From positions 1-39,668 of the forward strand of contig NZ_QOLB01000121.1 in assembly GCF_003333265.1 (NCBI RefSeq): a DNA stretch of 39,668 bases. Reading direction: 5' to 3'. The notes beneath the pieces are model-generated. The model was not told the origin of the DNA and did no database searches. It saw nothing but the letters and a program-made list of their open reading frames with translations. This document shows, piece after piece, positions 24,996 through 33,900 of this stretch. Position numbers and translations under genes: made by a program. Within the stretch, counting starts at the first letter, position 1; the number at the start of each line of letters is the position of its first letter. Origin of the DNA: Candidatus Halocynthiibacter alkanivorans (GTDB taxonomy: Bacteria > Pseudomonadota > Alphaproteobacteria > Rhodobacterales > Rhodobacteraceae).

Positions 24996-25628
24996 TTAGC
25001 TTTTGTCGCCTTCGATCTCGGCGCGGCTGTCGAGGATTTCATCAATCAGCCCCCAGTCTTTGGCATCTTCAGGCGACATGAAATTGTCCCGCTCAAGACC
25101 AGCCTCAACGGTGGCAAGATCATTGCCGGTGTGGTGCACGTAGATTTCGTTCAGACGCGTCTTCAGCTTCTGGGTCTCCTGGGCGTGGATCATGATATCC
25201 GTTGCCTGGCCCTGGTAGCCGCCGGAAGGCTGATGCACCATCACACGGGAGTTTGGCAGCGAGAAACGCATGCCCTTCTCCCCTGCGGTCAGCAGCAAAG
25301 AGCCCATAGAGGCGGCCTGGCCGATCACCAATGTCGAAATCTTCGGACGGATGTATTGCATCGTGTCATAGATCGACAGGCCCGATGTCACCACGCCACC
25401 CGGCGAGTTGATATACATTGAGATTTCTTTGTTGGGGTTTTCCGCCTCAAGAAACAGCAACTGGGCGCAAATCAGAGTGGACATCCCGTCATGGACCGGG
25501 CCGCTCAGAAAAATAATCCGCTCTTTCAGAAGGCGCGAGAAAATATCATACGCGCGTTCGCCACGGCTGGTCTGTTCGACCACCATTGGTACGAGGGTGT
25601 TCATATAAGTATCGTGTGGGTCTTGCAT
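24996..25628 (-). CDS. clpP: ATP-dependent Clp protease proteolytic subunit
   Basis: 210-residue serine protease. Start ATG 25628 ([20 protein letters not shown]) follows GAGG; the TTG at 25643 would place the binding site inside the gene. The catalytic triad is visible: Ser107 in GQAASMGS, His132 in VMVHQPSGG and Asp181 in ERDNFMS. The C-terminal tail (EIEGDKS) is short and acidic. First gene of the clpP-clpX pair. A CTTGAAG motif on the minus strand at 25704-25710 could be a heat-shock (sigma-32) -35 element, but no convincing -10 was found. Confidence 0.98.
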   Translation of the reverse strand: MQDPHDTYMNTLVPMVVEQTSRGERAYDIFSRLLKERIIFLSGPVHDGMSTLICAQLLFLEAENPNKEISMYINSPGGVVTSGLSIYDTMQYIRPKISTLVIGQAASMGSLLLTAGEKGMRFSLPNSRVMVHQPSGGYQGQATDIMIHAQETQKLKTRLNEIYVHHTGNDLATVEAGLERDNFMSPEDAKDWGLIDEILDSRAEIEGDKS

Positions 25629-25954
25629 ATCTGCCTGCCTCAACTGTCTGGACTATGGTTAGCGAGGAATTCTTGTCTAAGTCTTAGAGTGCCGCCGGGG
25701 GGGCTTCAAGGGCATGATTTTTATCTGACCCCGCATAAAGTCATTTTCACCAGCGAAACCTGGAAACATTAAGTATTCGCAAAGCTCCGGTGCAATTTCA
25801 CAATTTCTTTGACAGCGGGCGCGGCCGCGCATTAGCTTCGTGCTGACCGCAGTGATGGCGTCGCTGCCCCTGAAACCGGGGAAAGGTCGATAGGTTCTGC
25901 ACGCCGGAACACTATCGCAGGCTCGAATGCAGCCTGCCACTCTGGAGTAACGCC
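25629..25954. promoter_or_regulatory. Divergent clpP-creatinase gap
   Basis: 326 bp between clpP (minus) and creatinase (plus). On the plus strand TTGACA (25809-25814) and TTAGCT (25832-25837) are separated by 17 bp and could form the creatinase promoter, though the -10 is poor. On the minus strand there is CTTGAAG at 25704-25710. No gene is seen here. Confidence 0.35.
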
Positions 25955-27172
25955 ATGCACGATATTTCACATCGTCCTGCTTTTTTCACCCGTCATGATG
26001 GCGGCAAAGCCCCTCTGCCCTTTTCCGACAGCGAATACGAATCGCGCCTGTCCGGATTGCGCACGATTATGGCTGCACGCGATATTCAGGCGGTTGTCCT
26101 GACCTCCATGCACAATATCGCCTATTATTCAGGATTTCTGTATTGCGCCTTTGGCCGGCCCTATGCCTGCGTGGTCACCGCCGATACCTGCACCACAGTC
26201 TCCGCCAACATCGACGGCTCCCAGCCCTGGCGGCGCTCGTTTTGCGACAACGTCATCTACACCGACTGGCAGCGCGACAACTACTGGCGGGCCGTACGCC
26301 AGCTGGCGGGAGCGGCGCGGCGTGTTGGCATAGAGGGCGACCACCTGACCCGGGTTGCAGAGGCAACACTGCGTGACTTTCTTGATGTGGATGCGCTGGT
26401 CGACATCGCCGGCGACACCATGAAGGCGCGTATGTTCAAGTCCACTGAGGAAATTGCCCTGATCGAAGAAGGCGCCCGCATTGCGGACGTTGGTGGTGCA
26501 GCGATTCACGCGGCGATCAAAGAAGGCATCCGGGAAATCGATGTCGCAATGGCGGGACGTGACGCAATGGAAGCGGAAATCGCCCGGTCTCATCCCGACA
26601 GTGAGATTCGCGACAACTGGGTCTGGTTTCAGTCAGGCCTGAACACGGACGGGGCGCATAATCCGGTGACCACCCGAAAATTGCAGCGTGGCGACATTCT
26701 GAGTCTGAACACGTTTCCGATGATTTCGGCCTATTACACCGCCCTTGAACGCACCCTGTTCCTCGGCGAACCGGATCCGGCTTCGCTGAAACTATGGGAA
26801 GCCAATATCGCGGCGCATGAGCTGGGGATCAGCCTGATCAAACCCGGCGCGACCTGTTCGGGCATCTGTGCAGAACTCAACCGCTTCTTTGAAGCAGAAG
26901 ATCTGCTGCAATACCGCTCCTTTGGTTATGGCCATTCCTTTGGCATCCTGTCGCATTATTATGGTCGGGAAGCCGGGCTTGAGCTGCGCGAAGATATCGA
27001 CACGGTACTTGAACCCGGCATGGTGGTGTCGATGGAGCCGATGCTCTGGGTGCCGCAGGGCACAGCGGGCGCCGGCGGCTACCGGGAACATGACATCCTG
27101 GTGATTGAAGACGATTCAAGCCGCAACATCACCGGCTTCCCCTATGGGCCCGGTCATAATGTAATTATCTGA
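25955..27172 (+). CDS. Creatinase (creatine amidinohydrolase)
   Basis: 405-residue enzyme of the M24/pita-bread fold that hydrolyses creatine to sarcosine and urea. Sequence agrees closely with the Pseudomonas putida creatinase as I remember it: YCAFGRPY (equivalents of Phe62 and Arg64), PWRRSFCDNVIYTDWQRDNY, TWFQSGINTDG-type block here as VWFQSGLNTDGAHNPVTTRK (contains the catalytic His232 equivalent), YYTALERTLF (Tyr258, Glu262), FGYGHSFGILSHYYGREAG (near Arg335) and VVSMEPM (Glu358). The metal ligands of M24 aminopeptidases are absent, as in true creatinases. ATG 25955 follows GGAG. The next genes form a PotABCD-like importer in the same direction, which suggests creatine uptake. Other M24 relatives are much less similar. 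Confidence 0.93.
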   Translation: MHDISHRPAFFTRHDGGKAPLPFSDSEYESRLSGLRTIMAARDIQAVVLTSMHNIAYYSGFLYCAFGRPYACVVTADTCTTVSANIDGSQPWRRSFCDNVIYTDWQRDNYWRAVRQLAGAARRVGIEGDHLTRVAEATLRDFLDVDALVDIAGDTMKARMFKSTEEIALIEEGARIADVGGAAIHAAIKEGIREIDVAMAGRDAMEAEIARSHPDSEIRDNWVWFQSGLNTDGAHNPVTTRKLQRGDILSLNTFPMISAYYTALERTLFLGEPDPASLKLWEANIAAHELGISLIKPGATCSGICAELNRFFEAEDLLQYRSFGYGHSFGILSHYYGREAGLELREDIDTVLEPGMVVSMEPMLWVPQGTAGAGGYREHDILVIEDDSSRNITGFPYGPGHNVII

Positions 27173-27177
27173 GAAAT

Positions 27178-27210
27178 ACGGAAACCAGTCATGTACAGAC
27201 TGGTTTCCGT
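27178..27210 (+). other. 13-bp perfect hairpin after creatinase
   Basis: ACGGAAACCAGTC (27178-27190) pairs exactly with GACTGGTTTCCGT (27198-27210), 7-nt loop, starting 6 nt after the creatinase stop. It has no T-tract, so it may be a weak terminator or an mRNA 3' stabiliser before the importer genes. Confidence 0.6.
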
Positions 27211-27342
27211 CTGCTTACAGTAACAACGGTTAACGAAAGTCAGTTTACGACACACAAAACGCCGCATACAGAATGAAATGCGTCGCTCAGGCTCAGAGCA
27301 TCAACTGGTTGCAATGCGAAACTTATTGGTGTTGGCTGACAC

Positions 27343-28497
27343 ATGAACAACGCACGAGTGCGAAAGTACGATCACCATCAGGTGGCAGGGGGTATCTTGG
27401 GAATTAACGAGACAGATGATGGCTTTGTCGTATTCGACCGGGTCCAGAAAAGTTACGACGGAGAAAATCTTGTCGTAAAAGATCTCAACCTAAACATCGG
27501 AAAGGGTGAATTCCTGACGATGCTTGGCCCATCGGGGTCGGGCAAAACCACCTGCCTGATGATGCTGGCGGGTTTTGAGACCGCGACACACGGCGATATT
27601 CGCCTTGACGGCAAGCCGATCAACAATATTGCGCCACACAAGCGCGGCATTGGCATGGTGTTTCAGAACTACGCTCTGTTCCCGCATATGACCGTTGCCG
27701 AGAATCTGGCCTTCCCGCTGGAAGTCCGCAAAATCGGCAAGTCAGAACGCGAAACCAAAGTGATGCGCGCGCTGGATATGGTGCAGATGGGTGATTTCGG
27801 CAGCCGCCGTCCCGCCCAGCTGTCCGGCGGCCAGCAACAGCGAATCGCTCTGGCCCGCGCGCTGGTGTTTGAACCGGAACTGGTGCTGATGGACGAGCCG
27901 CTTGGCGCGTTGGACAAACAGCTGCGGGAAACGCTGCAGTTTGAGATCACCAACCTGGCGCATAACCTGGGCATTACCACCGTCTATGTGACACATGACC
28001 AGACCGAAGCGCTGACCATGTCAGACCGGGTCGCGGTGTTTGAAGACGGGCGCATTCAGCAGCTGGCACCACCGGCCCAACTCTATGAAGAGCCGCAGAA
28101 CAGTTTCGTGGCCCAGTTCATCGGCGAGAACAATACGCTCGAAGGTGTGGTCAAGGAAATCAACGGCGACCGTGCACTTGTGATGCTCGACGACGGCGAA
28201 CTGATTGACTGTAAACCGGTCAATGTCAGCCAGCCGGGCCAACGGACCCAGGTGTCGATCCGCCCGGAACGGGTGGAATATAACAAAGACCGCCTGCATG
28301 CCGACGCGCATACGCTGAAGGCCGAGGTGCTCGAATTCATCTATATGGGTGATATGTTCCGCACCCGGCTTCGTGTCGCCGGAAATGAAGACTTTATCAT
28401 CAAAACGCGCAACGCGCCGGATCAGGTCCAGCTCAAACCGGGCCAACAGATCGATATCGGCTGGTTGGCAGCTGACTGCCGTGCGCTTGACGCCTGA
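27343..28497 (+). CDS. PotA-like ABC transporter ATPase
   Basis: Importer ATPase of 384 residues, spermidine/putrescine type. Walker A GPSGSGKTT (near residue 64), Q-loop FQNYALFPHMTV, signature LSGGQQQRIALARAL, Walker B VLMDEPLGALDK, H-loop YVTHDQTEAL, and a C-terminal TOBE-like domain from about 280 (LIDCKPVNVSQPGQRTQVSI). The start is uncertain: ATG 27343 has no good binding site, whereas TTG 27397 follows AGGGGG and gives a product 18 residues shorter that starts nearer the conserved region. Second gene after creatinase; it leads the set ATPase, binding protein, permease, permease. Confidence 0.88.
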   Translation: MNNARVRKYDHHQVAGGILGINETDDGFVVFDRVQKSYDGENLVVKDLNLNIGKGEFLTMLGPSGSGKTTCLMMLAGFETATHGDIRLDGKPINNIAPHKRGIGMVFQNYALFPHMTVAENLAFPLEVRKIGKSERETKVMRALDMVQMGDFGSRRPAQLSGGQQQRIALARALVFEPELVLMDEPLGALDKQLRETLQFEITNLAHNLGITTVYVTHDQTEALTMSDRVAVFEDGRIQQLAPPAQLYEEPQNSFVAQFIGENNTLEGVVKEINGDRALVMLDDGELIDCKPVNVSQPGQRTQVSIRPERVEYNKDRLHADAHTLKAEVLEFIYMGDMFRTRLRVAGNEDFIIKTRNAPDQVQLKPGQQIDIGWLAADCRALDA

Positions 28498-28511
28498 GAT
28501 TTTTAAAATTT

Positions 28512-28583
28512 TCACGTCCTGACATACTTATTGTCCGGACGTGACAGCCGATCCAACCGCGACCTCCCGGAGCACCGGATCGG
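28512..28583 (+). other. Two stem-loops between the PotA-like and PotD-like genes
   Basis: TCACGTCC (28512-28519) pairs with GGACGTGA (28537-28544), and CCGATCC (28548-28554) pairs with GGATCGG (28577-28583). Neither has a T-tract. They may shape mRNA stability upstream of the highly expressed binding-protein gene. Confidence 0.4.
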
Positions 28584-28620
28584 AACAATAATAATCGGGA
28601 AACAGACCAGGGAGTCTATT

Positions 28621-29715
28621 ATGAAACTTAAACATACCGTCATCGCCACAAGCTTTCTCGCGCTTGCTGCCGGCACGGCAACCGCGCAGGATATGACCAT
28701 CGTATCCTGGGGTGGAGCCTACCAGAACTCGCAGATCAAAGCCTATTACGAGCCGTTCATGGCCAATAACCCTGGCGTGAACATCATCACCGATGAAAGT
28801 TCTGCTGAAGCTGTTGCGAAACTGCGCGCCATGAACGAAGCCAACAACATCACCTGGGACGTTGTAGACGTAGTTGCTGCAGACGCTATGCGCCTGTGTG
28901 ACGAAGGTCTGGCCCTGGAAATCGATGCTGACACTCAGCTCGCTCCTGCGCCTGATGGCACACCGGCTTCCGAAGATTTCGGCGATCTGATCGTATCCGA
29001 CTGCTTCATCCCGCAGATCGTTTATTCGACAGCCGCCGCCTACCGCACCGACCTGGTTGGCGACACACCACCGACATCCATCTGTGCGTTCTTCGACACC
29101 ACAGCCTATCCTGGCAAACGTTCGCTGGAAAAACGTCCGATTGGCAACCTGGAATGGGCGCTGATGTGTGACGGCGTTGCCAAAGAAGACGTCTATGACG
29201 TTCTGGAAACCGAAGCAGGTCAGGCTCAGGCGTTTGCCAAGCTCGACACCATCAAAGATGACGTGATCTGGTGGTCCGCCGGTGCTGACACACCTCAGCT
29301 TCTCGCCGATGGCGAAGTTGTGATGGGCACCACCTATAACGGTCGTCTGTTCTCTCTGATTGTTGAGCAGGGTCAGCCTGTTGATATGCTCTGGGACGCG
29401 CAGGTCTTTGACCTTGACGGTTGGATCATCCCAGCCGGTCTGTCTGAGGAACGCACCCAGGCTGCGCTTGATTTTGTCTATTTTGCCACGGACACCCAGC
29501 GTCTGGCAGATCAGGCCAAGTACATCTCCTACGGTCCGGCACGTATGTCTTCCGCACCGCTGGTTGGCAAACATGCTGAGCTCGGCATCGACATGGCGCC
29601 ACATATGCCAACTGACCCTGCAAACTCCGTGAACACACTGCTGTTCAACTACGAATGGTGGGCTGATTACCGCGATGACCTGGATGCAAAATTCCAGGCA
29701 TGGCTGGCCAGCTAA
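28621..29715 (+). CDS. PotD-like ABC substrate-binding protein (putative creatine/guanidino binding)
   Basis: 364-residue periplasmic binding protein with a Sec signal peptide (MKLKHTVIATSFLALAAGTA, cleavage near residue 23, TATAQ). The mature start DMTIVSWGGAYQNSQIKAYY is the classical opening of PotD-like proteins (SBP_bac_8 type). Later VIWWSAGADTPQLLADGEVV and NGRLFSLIVEQGQPVDMLW are family blocks. ATG 28621 follows GGGAG. The PotD family binds polyamines and other compact cationic amines; adjacency to creatinase makes creatine or a guanidino compound the preferred guess, but this is inference. Codon and base usage are typical of a highly expressed gene. A strong hairpin follows. Confidence 0.87.
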   Translation: MKLKHTVIATSFLALAAGTATAQDMTIVSWGGAYQNSQIKAYYEPFMANNPGVNIITDESSAEAVAKLRAMNEANNITWDVVDVVAADAMRLCDEGLALEIDADTQLAPAPDGTPASEDFGDLIVSDCFIPQIVYSTAAAYRTDLVGDTPPTSICAFFDTTAYPGKRSLEKRPIGNLEWALMCDGVAKEDVYDVLETEAGQAQAFAKLDTIKDDVIWWSAGADTPQLLADGEVVMGTTYNGRLFSLIVEQGQPVDMLWDAQVFDLDGWIIPAGLSEERTQAALDFVYFATDTQRLADQAKYISYGPARMSSAPLVGKHAELGIDMAPHMPTDPANSVNTLLFNYEWWADYRDDLDAKFQAWLAS

Positions 29716-29732
29716 ACCACTCTGAAACACTT

Positions 29733-29764
29733 GATCCGGGCCCTGCACGGCAGAGGCCCGGATC
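29733..29764 (+). other. Intercistronic hairpin after the PotD-like gene
   Basis: GATCCGGGCC (29733-29742) pairs with GGCCCGGATC (29755-29764); an inner CTGC/GCAG extends the stem to 14 bp with one bulged A and a 3-nt loop. It starts 17 nt after the stop codon, has no T-tract, and is placed like the hairpin at 1978-2014 in the first importer. Confidence 0.65.
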
Positions 29765-29816
29765 CCTGAAACAGCCCCGTGCTGAGGGCTGACAAAACCA
29801 TCAACAGGGGATCGCC

Positions 29817-31088
29817 ATGAGCGACATGACCGCCACCGGTCCGGTGCTTGCCGCAGACGGAACACCACTGAAGAAAAGCCTCGCGCGTGCGCTGAGACGT
29901 GAAAAGATGCGCGCTATGGCGCTGATTGCACCGTTGCTTCTGTTTGTGTTGCTCACCTTCATCACCCCGATCGGCAATATGCTGTTCCGCTCGGTGAAAA
30001 ATAACATTGTCATGGACACGCTGCCGCAAACCATTGCCATGCTGGGCGACTGGGAAGCCGACAGTGGCACCCTGCCCGATGAAGCGGTCTATGCTGCGCT
30101 GGCGCGTGATCTGAAAGTTGCGGTCGCTGAGAAAAACCACACCAAGCTTGGCTCGCGGCTGAACTATGAAAAATCCGGCATGTCGTCGCTGTTCCGCAAG
30201 ACCGGTCGCGCCATTAAAAAGTGGGACCTGGAAACAGACGGCCCCTTTGCCGCCAAATTTGCTGAGACCAACAAAGCCTGGGCCGATATCGAAACCTGGA
30301 AAATACTCAAGGTCTACAGCCCGAAATATACCCCCGGCTATTATCTGAACGCCGTGGATCTGCAAAACAGCCCCGAAGGCATCGAGCGGCGCGCGGAGAA
30401 CCAGCGCATCTATATCAAGCTGTTCATCCGAACGATCATTCTGTCGCTCTCCATCACCTTCAGCTGTATCCTGCTTGGCTATCCGATTGCCTGGTTGCTG
30501 GCCAACCTGCCGATGCGCACATCCAACATGCTGATGATCCTCGTGCTGCTGCCGTTCTGGACCTCACTGTTGGTGCGGACATCGGCCTGGAAAGTGCTGC
30601 TGCAACAACAGGGTGTAATCAACAACCTGCTGGTCGCGGTAGGGATTGTTGACGATGCCAACCGGCTGGCGCTGATGAACAACGCCACCGGCACGCTGAT
30701 TGCGATGACGCATATCCTGCTGCCCTTTATGATCCTGCCGATGTATTCGGTGATGCAGACCATTCAGCCCACCTATCTGCGTGCTGCCAAATCGCTTGGC
30801 GCCACCAACTGGACAGCGTTCTGGCGGGTTTATTTCCCCCAGTCGATCCCTGGCATCGGTGCGGGCTCGATCCTCGTCTTCATCCTCGCCATCGGCTATT
30901 ACATCACGCCCGAAATCGTTGGCGGCACCGATGGGGTCTTTATCTCCAACCGGATCGCCTACCACATCTCCTTCTCGCTGAACTGGGGTCTCGGAGCGGC
31001 GCTTGGCACCATCCTTCTGGTGGCAGTTCTGGCGCTGTACTACGCATACGACAAACTTGTCGGCATCGATAATGTGAAACTGGGGTAA
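29817..31088 (+). CDS. PotB-like ABC permease with enlarged first periplasmic loop
   Basis: 423-residue inner-membrane permease. The first helix (about residues 39-58, LIAPLLLFVLLTFITPIGNM) is followed by about 145 residues of soluble sequence before the second helix (TIILSLSITFSCILLGYPIA). That loop (VKNNIVMDTLPQTIAMLGDW and on to YYLNAVDL) is much longer than in E. coli PotB and probably lies in the periplasm. The coupling loop is LRAAKSLGATNWTAFWRVYFPQSIPG (cut here: RAAKSLGATNWTAFWRVYF). Start ATG 29817 follows AGGGGATCG. Co-transcribed with the next permease (5-nt gap). Confidence 0.88.
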   Translation: MSDMTATGPVLAADGTPLKKSLARALRREKMRAMALIAPLLLFVLLTFITPIGNMLFRSVKNNIVMDTLPQTIAMLGDWEADSGTLPDEAVYAALARDLKVAVAEKNHTKLGSRLNYEKSGMSSLFRKTGRAIKKWDLETDGPFAAKFAETNKAWADIETWKILKVYSPKYTPGYYLNAVDLQNSPEGIERRAENQRIYIKLFIRTIILSLSITFSCILLGYPIAWLLANLPMRTSNMLMILVLLPFWTSLLVRTSAWKVLLQQQGVINNLLVAVGIVDDANRLALMNNATGTLIAMTHILLPFMILPMYSVMQTIQPTYLRAAKSLGATNWTAFWRVYFPQSIPGIGAGSILVFILAIGYYITPEIVGGTDGVFISNRIAYHISFSLNWGLGAALGTILLVAVLALYYAYDKLVGIDNVKLG

Positions 31089-31093
31089 CCGAT

Positions 31094-31981
31094 ATGTCAG
31101 GAATTCCAATCTACGCCACCATGCCCCAGCGCATCTGGTACTACGCGTTCCGGGTCATCTGTGGTCTGATCTTCTTCTACCTGATCGCGCCCATCATGGT
31201 GATCATCCCGCTCAGCTTTAACGCGGAAGACTTCTTTACCTTCACGCCGGAAATGCTGCGGCTGGATCCGGAAGGGTTCTCTCTGAAACACTACCGCGAC
31301 TTCTTCTCCAACGCAGCATGGCAGCTGGCGCTGAAAAACTCGCTGATCATTGCCCCGATCGCAACTCTGTTGTCGGTGAGCTTTGGCACTCTCGCAGCGA
31401 TTGGCCTGTCCCAGTCCCATGTGCCGTTCCGGCGCGCCATCATGGCGATCCTGATCTCGCCGATGATCGTTCCGCTGATCATCTCAGCTGCGGGCATGTT
31501 CTTTTTCTACTCGTCCATGGGCAACTGGATGGAAGCCAACCTGGGCCTGACCAAATCGACGACCGGCTATATCAAGATTGTGCTGGCCCATGCAGTTCTG
31601 GGCGTGCCCTTTGTGATCATCACCGTCACTGCAACGCTGATCAGCTTTGATCAGTCGCTGACACGGGCGGCGGCGAATATGGGCGCCAGCCCGGTGACCA
31701 CATTCTTCCGGGTGCAGATGCCACTGATTCTGCCCGGGGTGATTTCCGGCGGTCTCTTTGCCTTCATCACCTCGTTTGATGAGGTTGTGGTGGTGTTGTT
31801 TGTCGGCTCCGCGGCGCAGAAAACCCTGCCTTGGCAGATGTTCATCGGGTTGCGCGAACAGATCTCGCCCACCATCCTGGCGGTGGCGACGATCCTGGTC
31901 TTCATCTCGATCTGCCTGCTGACCACGCTGGAACTGCTGCGGCGGCGCTCTGAAAAAATGCGCGGCATTACGCCAGCCTGA
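31094..31981 (+). CDS. PotC-like ABC permease
   Basis: 295-residue inner-membrane permease, second membrane subunit of the creatinase-linked importer. First helix about residues 15-37 (YAFRVICGLIFFYLIAPIMV), then a typical periplasmic stretch and the BPD_transp_1 core. The coupling loop is RAAANMGASPVTTFFRVQMP, and the C-terminal SFDEVVVVLFVGS is a PotC-type block. Start ATG 31094 is preceded by GGGG. Last gene of the operon; the terminator follows within 25 nt. Confidence 0.9.
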   Translation: MSGIPIYATMPQRIWYYAFRVICGLIFFYLIAPIMVIIPLSFNAEDFFTFTPEMLRLDPEGFSLKHYRDFFSNAAWQLALKNSLIIAPIATLLSVSFGTLAAIGLSQSHVPFRRAIMAILISPMIVPLIISAAGMFFFYSSMGNWMEANLGLTKSTTGYIKIVLAHAVLGVPFVIITVTATLISFDQSLTRAAANMGASPVTTFFRVQMPLILPGVISGGLFAFITSFDEVVVVLFVGSAAQKTLPWQMFIGLREQISPTILAVATILVFISICLLTTLELLRRRSEKMRGITPA

Positions 31982-32003
31982 GACCCGCAGACACATAAAT
32001 TGG

Positions 32004-32030
32004 AAAAGGGGGCCGCTGGCCCCCTTTTTT
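32004..32030 (+). terminator. Intrinsic terminator of the PotABCD-like operon
   Basis: GGGGGCC (32008-32014) pairs with GGCCCCC (32018-32024), loop GCT, followed by six T residues. An A-rich run precedes it. Confidence 0.9.
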
Positions 32031-32077
32031 ATGTCGTAAATGCGCTTGCAACTGGTTCGGCTCCAAGGCAATGTCGC

Positions 32078-32222
32078 CTTATTCTCAGGGCGGGGTGAAA
32101 TTCCCCACCGGCGGTATGTGGCCTTGTGTCACGAGCCCGCGAGCGCCTTTGACAGTCAAAGGGTCAGCAGATCAGGTGAGAGGCCTGAGCCGACGGTTAA
32201 AGTCCGGATGGAAGAGAATGCA
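32078..32222 (+). ncRNA. FMN riboswitch (RFN element)
   Basis: The conserved FMN aptamer elements occur in order: ATTCTCAGGGCGGGGTGAAA at 32081-32100, TTCCCCACCGGCGGTA right after it, GAGCCCGCGAGCG near 32133-32145, GGTCAGCAGATC near 32162, GCCGACGGTTAAAGTCCGGA near 32189-32208, and closing GAAGAGAAT. The closing helix P1 is ATTCTC (32081-32086) with GAGAAT (32214-32219). It lies upstream of a lumazine synthase gene. High FMN should lower expression, through transcription or by hiding the ribosome binding site in the ~75 nt that follow; no clear terminator is visible, so translational control is more likely. Confidence 0.95.
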
Positions 32223-32256
32223 GTGCTCCAGGCCCTTGTGGTGTGGTGCGTTGTGA

Positions 32257-32730
<474 letters not shown>

Positions 32731-33900
32731 TCAGCGCTCTCTGAAGGCCTCTTGCGACTTATAGAGCGGCTTCATCAGATATTGCAGAATTGTTTTGCTC
32801 CCGGTTTGCAGCTCGACCTGAGCCCGCATTCCGGGGCGAATTTCAATACCCTGCTGACGGTCGGTCAGACTGTCCAGATCCACCGACAGGGTCACCCGGT
32901 AATAGGGTTCACCGTCGCGTCTTTCATCTTCAAACGTATCGGCAGAGATGAATTTGACCTCGCCTTTCAGCGAGCCATAGATGGTATAATCATAGGCAGT
33001 CAGCTTGACCGTCGCCTGTTGGCCGTTTTCCACATTGGCGATGTCTTTGGGTTTGATCCTTGTCTCGACCAACAGTTCTTCGCCCATTGGGATGATCTGA
33101 AAAATCTCATCCCCCGGGCGCACCACGCCGCCAATCGTAGTCACCGCCAGATTGTTGACGATGCCACGCAACGGGCTGGTGATCACCGTGCGGTTCAGCT
33201 GATCGTTGGCCAGGTTGAGGCTCTGGTTCAGCGAGGTCAGCTCCTGCAGCGTATCGGAATACTCCTCTGCCCGCTCCAGTTTCGCCCGCGTCACGATCTC
33301 ATTATATTTGATCTCGGCATCAGAATAGGCTTTGCGCGCCCGTGTCACTTCGATCAGCGCCACAACCTTGCGGCTGAGCATATCTTCCATCAGCGACTTT
33401 TCGGTTTCCGCCTGTTTCAGCACCCGGGAGGCACCGCGGCGACGGGACTGGTAATCTGACAGCCGTGCCTCCAGCAAGGCCCGCTCAGAAGCCACAATCA
33501 CCGCAGAACGTTGTGTCAGGCTATCCTCGACCTGAAACGTGGTCTTTCCCGCCATTTCGGCTTCAAGACGCAGGCGGCGGACTTCCAGTGCATCGATCTG
33601 GTCCTGCAGGTCCAGCGCGCTTGTTTTGAACTGGGTGCCTTCCAGCCGCGCCAGCACATCGCCCTTCTCGACCACACTGCCCTCAGAGACAAACAGCTCC
33701 GCCAGAATGCCGCCTTCAAGGTTCTGGATGATCTGGGGCCGTGAACTGGAGACAAACTCCCCCTCACCGCGCACAATTTCATCCACCCAGGCGAAAGCCG
33801 CCCAGAGCAGGAACAAGGCCAGCGCTGCGGCCGACAGCCAGATCAGCATGGAGGGCCCTTTCAGCTCCTGCTGTATCGGGTTTTCAAATGTGTGAGTCAC
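32731..33900 (-). CDS. Type I secretion periplasmic adaptor (HlyD/LapC family)
   Basis: 389-residue membrane-fusion protein linking the ABC exporter to the outer-membrane channel. One N-terminal helix (about residues 18-38, MLIWLSAAALALFLLWAAFA), then a split biotinyl-lipoyl-like domain (GEGEFVSSSRPQIIQNLEGG, VSEGSVVEKGDVLARLEGTQ), a long coiled-coil hairpin (about 95-235) and a C-terminal beta domain with TVITSPLRGIVNNLAVTTIG and the HlyD signature region ending RPGMRAQVEL. Start ATG 33900 overlaps the ABC gene stop (ATGA). Third gene of the secretion set (tolC-like, ABC, hlyD). Confidence 0.93.
   Translation of the reverse strand: MTHTFENPIQQELKGPSMLIWLSAAALALFLLWAAFAWVDEIVRGEGEFVSSSRPQIIQNLEGGILAELFVSEGSVVEKGDVLARLEGTQFKTSALDLQDQIDALEVRRLRLEAEMAGKTTFQVEDSLTQRSAVIVASERALLEARLSDYQSRRRGASRVLKQAETEKSLMEDMLSRKVVALIEVTRARKAYSDAEIKYNEIVTRAKLERAEEYSDTLQELTSLNQSLNLANDQLNRTVITSPLRGIVNNLAVTTIGGVVRPGDEIFQIIPMGEELLVETRIKPKDIANVENGQQATVKLTAYDYTIYGSLKGEVKFISADTFEDERRDGEPYYRVTLSVDLDSLTDRQQGIEIRPGMRAQVELQTGSKTILQYLMKPLYKSQEAFRER

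Noticed and set aside
25704-25710. Heat-shock (sigma-32) promoter of clpP
   Set aside because: CTTGAAG is present on the correct strand but I found no matching -10 element at proper spacing, so I kept it only as a note.
28528-29868. 446-codon minus-strand frame opposite the PotD-like gene
   Set aside because: Antisense shadow with no recognisable domain; spans two real plus-strand genes and the hairpin.
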